DNA of 20,975 bases, taken from assembly GCA_027600665.1 (NCBI GenBank), contig JADGJL010000447.1:1-20975 (forward strand). The letters run 5' to 3'. A program made the translations under genes and the position numbers. Origin of the DNA: Irineochytrium annulatum. Taxonomy: Eukaryota; Chytridiomycota; Chytridiomycetes; Chytridiales; Chytridiaceae. Within the stretch, counting starts at the first letter, position 1, and every line of letters begins with the position of its first letter. Below the pieces are notes generated by a model, which did no database searches, had not been told where the DNA came from, and saw only the letters and a program-made list of their open reading frames with translations. Below are positions 1 through 8,542 of this stretch, one piece after another.

Positions 1-2
1 CC

Positions 3-80
3 CTTGGCCCCAAACATAAAACCCATTGCATGGAGAACCTTTCGAAGAGCGCCATCGCCGCTTTAGCCGAACCTGACTAA
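3..80 (+). CDS. possible C-terminal tail of an off-window gene (partial)
   Basis: An open frame enters from the left edge and ends at a TAA at 78-80. It reads about 25 residues, ending in a short Ala/Leu-rich helix-like stretch (SKSAIAALAEPD). The next gene starts 88 bp further on, so a same-strand upstream neighbour would fit the spacing seen elsewhere in the window. No family is recognisable from so short a piece, and the frame could be open by chance. It may equally be 5' flank of the RFC gene. Confidence 0.2.
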   Translation, partial: LGPKHKTHCMENLSKSAIAALAEPD

Positions 81-168
81 GATCCTGAGAATATCAGTAA
101 TAAAGCTATTTCGGTCCTCACTGTCCGAATCTTTGGCAGCTCCAGCTGACTCTCCATCTCCACTCTCA

Positions 169-1656
169 ATGGCTCCGTCATTATGGGTGGATCGGTATCG
201 GCCCACAACGCTGGACCACCTGGACTTCCACGATTCCCTGACCGAGCAGCTCCGGAGCATGGTACCGCCAATTTGTCGACCCCAAAGATGTTTCTGACCT
301 GCGTCCCTTAGGCCGCCTCATCTGATTTCCCGCATATGCTCGTGTACGGGCCCTCCGGCGCAGGCAAGAAGACGCGGATTGTTGCGGCTTTGCGGGAGAT
401 ATATGGGCCTGGAGTTGAGAAGGTATTGTAAACCGCCCGCAGCTTGGGACGTGTCCGCTGATAAACTGGATAGCTTAAGATCGACCTGAGGACGTTTGTG
501 ACGGCGTCCAACAGGAAGATGGACATTAATGTCGTCATGAGCAATTATCATATCGAGTTGACCCCCAGGTATTTCCGCGCTTATTTATCTGCTGCCTTTC
601 TTTATTTTCCCGTTGACATTTTTTACACCAGCGACATTGGGAATTACGACCGCATCATCATTCAGGACCTGATCAAGGAGCTCGCCCAAACCCAGCAAGT
701 CGACGCTTCCGCCAAACGGTCCTTTAAAGGTACGCTCGCTCCTCAATTGCTCGCTGCCTTGTTTATAAATTGATATGCGCGTCGCAGTCGTGGTCCTGAA
801 CGAAGCAGACTATCTGAGCCGCGACGCCCAGGCCGCCCTCCGCCGCACGATGGAGAAGTATATGGGCAACCTCCGCATTATCATGTGCGCCAACTCGACA
901 TCTAAAATCATACCGCCGATCCGGAGCAGGTGCCTGCTCATGCGCGTGCCAGCGCCTACGACCGCGGAGGTAACCCATTTCGTTGTACGTTGAGTTAACG
1001 TTATGTTTCGTTAGATCTGTGAGGTGTTGGGGAAGGTCGCTGTGAGCGAGGGCATCAACCTGCCGGACGCGCTTTCACGACGGATTGCGGAGGCGTCGGA
1101 CGGGAATCTGAGGAAGGCGATTTTGATGCTGGAGGCCGCGAAAGTACACCAGTACGTCCTCCCTATTATTGATGCTTTCTTTCAGTTAACTTTCCCATTT
1201 TTAGATATCCGTTCTCCGATAACCAGCCCGTGCTTCGAAGCGACTGGGAGCTCTTCATTGAGGAGATGGCGAAGCACATCATCCAAGAGCAGACGCCGAA
1301 GAGGCTGCAGGAGATCAGGGGGAAGTTTTACGAGCTACTGACGCACTGTATATCCGCGGATGTCATCCTAAAGGTAATCATTTCGTATGTGTACGGTCAT
1401 GTCACTAAAAATGCCAACAGACGCTGACGTTTGAACTTACGAAGAACGTTGATCCGGCGATCGCGAGAGAGATAGTCATAATGGCGGCTGATTATGTAAG
1501 TTTGAATGGTGGAAAATTTTGTTCTGTTTCTTTGTTAATGTCGCCACACAGGAGCACTCAATGAGGTTGGGAAGCAAGCAAATTATGCATCTCGAAGCCT
1601 TCGTTGCCAAATTTATGTCCTGGTACAAGCGATACTTATTTGACTTGAGTGCATAG
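169..1656 (+). CDS. RFC3: Replication factor C subunit 3 (yeast Rfc5 type), clamp-loader ATPase family
   Basis: A small subunit of the RFC clamp loader, which opens and loads PCNA on primed DNA in the nucleus. Nine exons: 169-261, 312-422, 480-568, 632-729, 788-969, 1015-1151, 1205-1373, 1421-1495, 1552-1656. They give about 352 aa, against about 356 in human RFC3. The start has the family's N-terminal LWVDRYRP. The P-loop GPSGAGKKT lies near residues 44-52. The Walker B region is the degenerate form typical of this subunit (VVLNEAD, 132-138). The SRC box sits in IIPPIRSRC (171-179). The C-terminal collar includes YELLTHCI and LEAVAKFM-like text ([10 protein letters not shown]). All eight introns are short GT-AG introns of 45-62 nt. 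The family call is secure. The symbol follows human naming; the yeast orthologue is RFC5. Confidence 0.95.
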
Positions 1657-1891
1657 AATCGCGTGTATTTTGGGGCACGACAAATAGACTAGACTTCTTG
1701 TGTAGAATGTTTTACAGAACTCGGCCGAGATTTTAGAATCCAGTCGCGGCAATCATGGTGAGTCTGCGAAACAAAGCGGTGGTTTACAGTCATACTGACA
1801 CAGTGTGGACTTGGAAATGCATTATTGAGTGTCCAAACATTCATTTCTTTTCAGTTAGCATCTGCAAAAAGGGAAGTTTGACTTTGTGTTG
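1657..1891 (+). other. RFC3 / EF-hand gene intergenic region with a possible 5' UTR intron and short upstream ORF
   Basis: This 235-bp gap holds the RFC3 3' UTR and the leader of the EF-hand gene. No AATAAA is seen. An ATG at 1755 is followed at once by a strong donor (GTGAGT, 1758). An acceptor ACACAG at 1803 would give a 46-nt intron, typical for this window. If spliced, the ATG opens a reading frame of about 24 codons that stops at 1879-1881, 10 nt before the main ATG. The unspliced frame also ends before the main start. This is inference from splice motifs only. Confidence 0.3.
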
Positions 1892-2896
1892 ATGGTGAAA
1901 GCCAAGGAGGGGACCTCGTCGGCGGCCACGACCCCCGGTCCGGGGAACGCCCCGCGATCCGCCATCGTCCCCTCCGGCTCCAAAAAGGACTCCAAGAAGT
2001 CTACCGCCAAAGTAACCATCACCGAGCCCATAGCAGCCTCGGCCGCCTCCCTCGCCACAACCGTCGCCAACGCCGACAAGCCAACATTAAACCGCGTCTC
2101 CCTCTCTCCGACCAGCAACCTCGGCTCATCCACTCACACGCTGTCCGCGTCCGAGTCGACGGCGTACCTGGAAATCGATCCGACGTTGAAGGACCGGACG
2201 GGCCTGAGGGAGGAGGAGCTGAGAGAGTTGATTGAGATCTTTTCGCTTGTGGATGTGGATCATGGGGGAACGATTTCGACGGATGAACTGGAGACGCTGA
2301 TGAAGACAGTGGGGTTGAAGGCGTCACAGGATGAGTTGGAGATTATTGTGAAGGAGTTGGATACGGAGGGAACGGGGGAGATTGACTTTGAATGTATGTC
2401 ATTCAGGCCGCTTGTGCTTGCAGCGAGGGTTGTTCAACTTATACATGGCAGCATTCGTCGTCGGCATGTCCCGGAAAGTGCAAACCAACCTAACGGTGGA
2501 GGACCTTAGCAGGGCTTTCCGAATGTACGCTTTCCCTCTTCCTAAAAATTCTAACTCTGCATCCCAGCTTTGAGCGCTTCGAGGTACCCCACGATCAGAC
2601 CGTGAAGAAACCCAAGGATCCCGTAGAAACCAAGACAACCGAAGACGGGGAAACCGACCACGATCACCTGGGCGGCATCATACCGACGGCGCTCGTGGCG
2701 AAGATACTCACAGATTACGGCGACATCGACAAGAGGATGCTGCCGAGAGAGGCGGAGGACATCATCGCTTCGGTTCGTAGCTAAATCGCTTTTCACCATA
2801 TTTCTCATGCAAACCATCAACTAGGTCGGACCGCCCGGATCCACGACCGCCTTTAACTACGATCAATTCATCGAGATGTACATAGGAACCACCTAG
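1892..2896 (+). CDS. Centrin/calmodulin-like EF-hand calcium-binding protein
   Basis: Four exons: 1892-2393, 2452-2524, 2568-2772, 2825-2896; about 283 aa. The first ~100 residues are low-complexity (Ser/Thr/Ala/Lys-rich). They are followed by an EF-hand pair. EF1 has a good loop, D121-V-D-H-G-G-T-I-S-T-D-E132. EF2 (D157-T-E-G-T-G-E-I-D-F-E-S168) has Ser at position 12 in the best splice model, which should weaken calcium binding. The second half (from about LTVEDLSRAF to FNYDQFIEMYIG) has the spacing of a second EF pair, but the loops are degenerate and split by a charged insert. The pattern resembles centrin/caltractin, whose members work at centrosomes and basal bodies, but the tail and insert are unlike true centrin. 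The ATG at 1892 is the first in-frame ATG; an upstream short ORF exists. Confidence 0.8.
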
Positions 2897-2930
2897 AAGA
2901 GCTAAGCCTCCTTTTTGTTATAATTACAAT

Positions 2931-2936
2931 AATAAA
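2931..2936 (+). terminator. Polyadenylation signal AATAAA of the EF-hand gene
   Basis: A canonical AATAAA lies 35 bp after the EF-hand stop codon, in an AT-rich stretch. The gap 2897-3092 separates the converging ends of this gene and COP1. It holds nothing else recognisable. Confidence 0.6.
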
Positions 2937-3092
2937 TTGTGTTATGCGTATGCGTGTGCAACGTCGTCCGGGTAAAAGTGGTGGGAAGAAAAGAAAGCTT
3001 TACCATAAATACTGTTAGACTGTGCAAAAACATAACCAGTAATTGATGGAGTTGAGGATCTGAGTAACAATAAGGGGAATGAGGATCAGGGG

Positions 3093-5627
3093 CTACACAA
3101 GCTGCAGGACCTTGATCCTGCCCTCCGAATTCGCGGCGAGCATGATATCGGGCGAGTGGCGCTTGTAGCAGACGCTCGTGACGAAGATAGCGGCGTTATC
3201 CTCGTTTGTCGGACCGCCCTAGAATGGCGAGATTAACTCAGACCCAATCACTATAAAGAGCAAGAAAAGACAAATGAGGAGTGCAAAAGCTTACACTGAT
3301 CGGCTCGATGGGTTTCCCGAAGGGTAAAACGATGACGGGGCTCGACAACCTCGAGTAATACGTGTAGACGCTGTTGTTCTCGCTCCCGCACGCAATGAAC
3401 TCTCCCGTGGAGTTAATGCTAAGCCCCACAAAATTCTTTTCATTCTTGTGGGACAAGTACGTGCGTTTGTGGAGGCCGCAGGGCGCCGTAAGGGGGTGAA
3501 TCATATTGCGGGTCCTGACGGCCGCCCGGGGCTGGACGGCGCCGAGCGTGGCGAGGCCGCGGAAGTCTAATCGGGTGGAGATGTCGGACGGGCTTCTGTT
3601 CGCGGGCGAGGAGTTAGACTCGGACTCGGAGATGTCCCAGAGGCGAAGGGTCGAGTCGGTGGAGGCGGTGATAATCTCGTTTCGAGAGAGGTACGTCACG
3701 TAGGCAACGGCCTTGGCTAAGAAAACGTCAGCGGTTGCAAAGGCCTGATGGTTACTTACCATGCCCTGAAAGCACATGCAGCGGCCTCGCGATGTTCCTC
3801 AAGTCGAAGTAATACGCCATATGATCCGCGGACCCAAACGCGATCTCGTAATCCCGCCCCGGGTTCCACTTGACCGAGCACACGTTGGCCCTGGCGTCGA
3901 TAGTTGCGACGGACCCCTTCTGCGTCGTGGACCAGACTTTAACTTTCGCATCGTCCCCGCCGCTCGCAATTAGCATCGGGTCGTTCTTGCAAAAGTCGAC
4001 GGACCAGCACCGCTTCTCGTGCTCCTCATAAGTTCGGAGCGAGACGCCCGTGGAGATGTCCCAGAGGTTCACGATGCCGTCGGCGTCCGAGGAGGCGACC
4101 TGGTGCTTCAGGTACGCGTTAAAGGAGAGCGCGCTGGTACTCGCATATTTAGATCGGTAAGGAGTGATCAGAAAGCCTAACCTAACTTTCGTCGACGTCT
4201 TCATTTCCAAAATGGGATACCTCGGTACCGAGTCCAACGGCGGCTCCGAAACCGGCAACTCCTCCCGCTCCATCCCATTTCTCCCCGATCCCGATCCCAT
4301 CCTCGCGGCAGACACGAACCCGGGCCTTCGCTTCCTGTGCCTCCCGCCACCCTCCTCCTCATTAAGGTTCTTGACGACGGTCGCGTAATCGTACACCGAG
4401 ATCTTGCGCGTAACGCCGGCGGCCGCGAAGCGCTCGTCGTCCTTATCGAAATCCATAGCAGAGATGATGGACGAGGCGGTGCCAAGGGTGATGCGGTCGG
4501 CGTAGAAGATGTGGGCTAGCACTTTGTAGTGCGAGTATTGAGACATGCGGGCAAGGGACTCGGAGAAGTTTGGGAGGGAAACCAGGTTGTTCTTTAGATC
4601 TAAAAGAACGATTAGCGAATTTTTTATTTTGGAATGGGATTTAGCAAATCGACCTTCAACCCGAGTTTTGATGTAGGTAGACTGGAGATCGTCGAGGTGC
4701 GCAAGCATCCTCTTCGCCTGATCCTGGAAGCCGCCCGACTGGCCGTCGGCGGCGGGCTCCACGTCCATCTCCTACAAAACGTGAGACTTTGATTAATTTG
4801 CACAAAAATCAACTTACAGCATGCGTCCGCTTCCTGGACGTCCGCGTCACGGGCTGCCCCGGCACGGTTGCGGCATTCTCCGACTTCACCAAGGCCTTAT
4901 CCGAGTCGATCTGAGACAGATTGCTCTCAACAATCGTCATGTCCCCGTCGATGCACTGAACAATCCGCTGAAGCTTCTCGATTTCCTGAATGCCTTTCAG
5001 CACCTTCATCTGCACATATAATAATTGAAGAAATGCAAACCTTCTGCTTGTCCGACTTCGATCTCTCCAGGAAGACCTTCAGGAGGCGCATGTGCGTGCT
5101 GGACTCGGCCGTCTCAAGGCTCTGCTTCTTCTTCTGCAGCGTCGAGATAAGCAGGTCGATATCTAAGCAGCAATAAATGACCGTGAGACAATGCAGGAAC
5201 AATTAGAGGGTGTCCATACCTGATGTGCTGAGACCATTCGCATTGTCGATGAGCTTGGCAAAGGATCCAGCCTTGAGCACGACGGTCTCCTCGTCAGGCT
5301 TGACGAGGGCCTGGCATGACACAATATCGTCGACGCTGGCAAACTCGTAGCAGGACGGGCAGCGAGAGTCCGTCTTTAGATGTTCCGTGATGCAGGAGTA
5401 GCTTTGAGGAGTCAGGGGGGGAAGAAATTCCGCATATATACTGTACCAGAACGAGTGACCGCATTTGGTGCGAAAGGGCTCCTGGAGCAAATCAAGGCAG
5501 ATTGCGCTTGCGATGCGAGGTTAACGTTCGATGCTCGTTGATGGCTTAACGCTTACCAATCGGCCTCGGACCCGGTGGATGTCGAGGACATGGATGATGG
5601 GGTTGGAGCCGATCCGCCTTCTGACAT
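3093..5627 (-). CDS. COP1: COP1 E3 ubiquitin ligase (RING, coiled coil, WD40)
   Basis: COP1 works with CUL4-DDB1 to target transcription factors for degradation. Exons on the minus strand: 5627-5557, 5506-5447, 5401-5220, 5162-5041, 5009-4818, 4771-4182, 4139-3760, 3716-3295, 3218-3093; about 714 aa, the usual COP1 size. After splicing, the C3HC4 RING is complete: C24, C27, C39, H41, C44, C47, C58, C61. Introns split the codons for C24 and C44. A coiled coil follows (about 105-185). The C-terminal WD40 propeller (about 290-714) carries the family hallmarks EEHEKRCWSVDF, GSADHMAYYFDLRN, ASTDSTLRLWD and NEKNFVGL. Fungus-specific inserts interrupt the propeller near EEEGGGRHRKRR and after LRLWDIS. 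The start is the ATG nearest the RING, but the frame stays open about 115 codons further upstream. It shares a 379-bp divergent promoter region with the carnitine acyltransferase gene. Confidence 0.93.
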
Positions 5628-6006
5628 TCTCAATGGTCGGACGAAAAGGGTCGGTTGTAGTTCCTGACCTTTCCATTTCCACTTCCATTGGCACGCTTCA
5701 ACAACCGTCATCTCGTTATTCGTATAATACAATGATGGCAATGCAAATGCAAGCGCGGAGCGCGCGGAAAATCGCAATTGCTTTGAAGATCTATTATTCG
5801 CAGGAGAAGATCTATGCATCGGCAAAGAACAGGCCAGCACGCGCAGCGCTGGTGAGTGCATTTCGTGGACCAATTCAGCATTCAAGGCCTCGTCTTGAAA
5901 CGGGCGGCTTGCGCATTTGGTGTCAATGTCCATTTTTTCCGAATGACAGTATTGACAGTATGCCGGCTGCAAAGGTTCTCGATCGCCGCCCAGCGCGTTT
6001 CTCGCG
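5628..6006. promoter_or_regulatory. Divergent promoter region between COP1 and the carnitine acyltransferase gene
   Basis: 379 bp between two head-to-head start codons. It holds a CCAAT-type motif in each orientation: ATTGG at 5687-5691 and CCAAT at 5870-5874. It also has an exact 10-bp direct repeat, GAAGATCTAT, at 5785-5794 and 5806-5815. Frames are open across most of it on both strands (for example minus 5972 to 5628, in frame with COP1), but none resembles a protein domain. COP1 may therefore have a longer N-terminus. No TATA box was singled out. Confidence 0.45.
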
Positions 6007-8402
6007 ATGCCGTGTTTTATATGCAGTCCTAATAACTTCGCTCAAACAGAGCCGCATTTCGTCTCCGGAGATTCGCGACGGCGACGACCAAGCCTCAGGG
6101 TACCTTTGAGAACCAAGACTCACTCCCATCGCTCCCTACACCCAACCTCGACATCGCCACATCAAAATACCTCAATACTTGTCGCTCACTTGTGTCCCCG
6201 AAGGCGTTTGCTCAGACCGAGCACGCCATGCAGGAATTTGCGAAGTCCCTGGGGCCGGAGCTGGCTCGGAGGCACACGGAGTCGGTGGACGGAGAGGTGT
6301 GTGATCAGACCGCTTTCTAAGTGTTCTGCTGACTGTGTTGGTCGCGTGAAGAAGAACGCGGGGTTGATGGCGATGGACGCAGTTGAGACCTTTAGCTTAA
6401 TGCAGAGGAACTACTGGATCCAGTTCAGGGATCACCCGGAGCATCCGCAGGTTCTTCTGTCGAAACCGCCGCCTCGGGATGTTCTGTCGGCCTTTCAAAT
6501 CGAGAGGGCAGCGGGCTTCATTAACCGAATGCTCAACTTTAAAAGCTTTATCGATAGGTAACTCAATCTGCAATGCTATAGTTGTTAGTTATTCATCGTC
6601 TGCCAGCAATCTCCTTCCACCCGAATACGATGGCGACATTCCTTTGTGCATGGATCAATACCGTCGTTTGTTTGGGGCTACAAGGATCGCCACGTCGTCG
6701 GGTGACGTTGTTGAGGCCATCTTTCCTGCCACCGCCACACACATAGTCGTGATGGTCAATAACCAAATGTACCGCGTCGAGGTTCTCAGACCGAACGGCG
6801 ATCGTGTGCCGGAGAAGGAACTCCAGAGACTTCTTTACGCTATCGGAAAGGATACGTTCGACACGGCACCGCAACGGCCCATCGGTCTTCTCACGGCTGG
6901 CGACCGCGGCAACTGCCTTGAGGTAATTGGTTTTGAACTGAATTCACTTATTGATTCTCTATATGTTACAGGCTTTTAAAAAGTTGAAGAGCCTTGGGGA
7001 TCAGAACCGCTCGAATCTCGAGACCATTAACACGGCCCTCTTTGTCGTCTGCCTGGACAACCATTCAACTCGCAAAAACGTCGACTACTCGCACCAACAA
7101 TTCCTCCACAACCTCAACGGCGAAAACCGGTGGTTTCACAAAGCGCTGCAGCTGATCGTCGTATCGTCTGGCAGAGCTGGTGTGAACGGAGAGGTATTCG
7201 GAGTAGAAACTTCTTCAACTTACTCGCTGACTACAGAGCATGGCTTGCGACTTGGGTGTTGCAGGCAAGATGGCGGATTATCTCCTTACAAAGTAGGTCT
7301 CATTTTATGGTCTTGTATTTACAATAGTGAAAGTGAGAGTCCCATGGACCCGCCCAACTCGACCATGGCGCCTCCACTGCCTCCGCCTCTGAAGTTGCTT
7401 TGGACGGTTGACGAGGATGTGAACGCCCGCATCGACGCCGCCAAATCTTTTACAAAGGACGTGATTGAAAATACGCAGAGCGTCCTGTTTAATACGGATA
7501 TCTGCGGCTCGCGGTTCTTCAACGAAGTTGGTGAGGTTTGCTTTCGAAGACGTGAAATTTAACGCCTTGATAGCAAGGACGGACGCGGACGCCTACATCC
7601 AGCTTGCACTTCAGGTGGCCTGGGCTCGTATGTCGACAAACCCGGCGTCTATCGGCAACTTGGTGCCCATGCGGCATTTCAAATACGGGCGGACAGACAT
7701 CGTACGCAGCTTCTCGGAGACGTCGTGGCAGTTTGCCGAGACGTTTGATGATGACTCTGTCTTGGTGGGTGTAAGTAACGACGAGAATTTTTTCTGAATG
7801 CCTTGTAGTACGATGACAAGCGGGCCTTGTTCCGACGTGCGGTCGATGTGTACCTAGACGAGCGGGATGACGTGATCCGCGGGGAAGGCGTAGATCGACA
7901 CTTGAACCCCATTCGCAAGGCGCTTCGTGAGGACGACGCCGTGCCCGAGCCGTTGTTCAATGATATCGCCCATAACAAATTCAGGAATTTCAAGTTCTTG
8001 ACGGCAAATTTCACGGGCGGTCAGCACTTCTACGCCGGGTTCGCGACGCCCGTGAAGCATGGATATAGCGTGTCGTATGCCGTGGGCAAGGATAATATCA
8101 AGTTCGCCATTTCGTCGTGCTCGCCGAGCCAATATAGGGCTCATGTGTTCCGCAGCACGATCGAGCGGGCACTGATTGATATGTTGGTTTTGTTTCCGAA
8201 AAAGTACGTCCTGTTCTTTCTTCTTTCCGTGCTAATCTGATTTAGGTCCGAGATTTGGGGCGTCGGATGGCGGGCAAAGCATAGGGAGGAGAAATACCAG
8301 GAGGCGAATCTTCAGACAATGAAGAAACTGAGCGACGAGTACATGGCGTCTCGCCAATCGGACAAAATGCTAAAGAAGTACGGGGTTACAAAAGCCCGAT
8401 AA
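6007..8402 (+). CDS. CRAT: Carnitine O-acetyltransferase family protein with altered active-site motifs
   Basis: Family enzymes move acetyl groups between CoA and carnitine in mitochondria or peroxisomes. Exon model: 6007-6011, 6050-6296, 6352-6557, 6607-6922, 6972-7193, 7237-7292, 7328-7530, 7574-7770 (or 7764), 7809-8203, 8246-8402; about 667 aa. The spliced N-terminus, MPAAFRLRRFATATTKPQ, looks like a mitochondrial presequence. No peroxisomal C-terminus is present (ends TKAR). Family motifs seen: QDSLPSLPTP, NYWIQFRDHP, PLCMDQYRRLFG, NRWFHKALQLIV, YGRTDIVRSFSE, VIRGEGVDRHL. Three oddities: at the exon 5/6 junction the universal Glu-His reads Glu-Ser, so the catalytic His is missing; the Ser-Thr-Ser motif reads L548-T-A550; and the Trp-rich segment before NYW is absent. 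It could be a pseudoenzyme, a decaying gene, or affected by a base error near 7242. The family call is firm; activity is doubtful. The 5-nt first exon is the weakest part of the model. Confidence 0.85.
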
Positions 8403-8470
8403 AGGCGGAAAAGCGATGACGCAAACGAAATTTGCAGATTATAATGCATGATATATTATAATGCAAGTAG

Positions 8471-8476
8471 AATAAA
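8471..8476 (+). terminator. Polyadenylation signal AATAAA of the carnitine acyltransferase gene
   Basis: AATAAA lies 68 bp after the stop codon, within an AT-rich stretch with a repeated TTATAATGCA-like sequence. The gene converges here with the 3' end of CDK11. The two stop codons are 140 bp apart. Confidence 0.55.
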
Positions 8477-8542
8477 CTGTACAATTGCTAGTAGGGTGAA
8501 TGTGACTTTTCAAATGACTCGCGATGCCGAACTAAGCGCAGA

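Noticed and set aside
5531..6109. Long open frames on both strands in the COP1/CRAT gap (192 codons plus, 139 codons minus)
   Set aside because: No domain-like text. The plus frame runs antisense to COP1 exon 1 and overlaps CRAT out of frame. The minus frame is only an in-frame run-on of COP1 exon 1.
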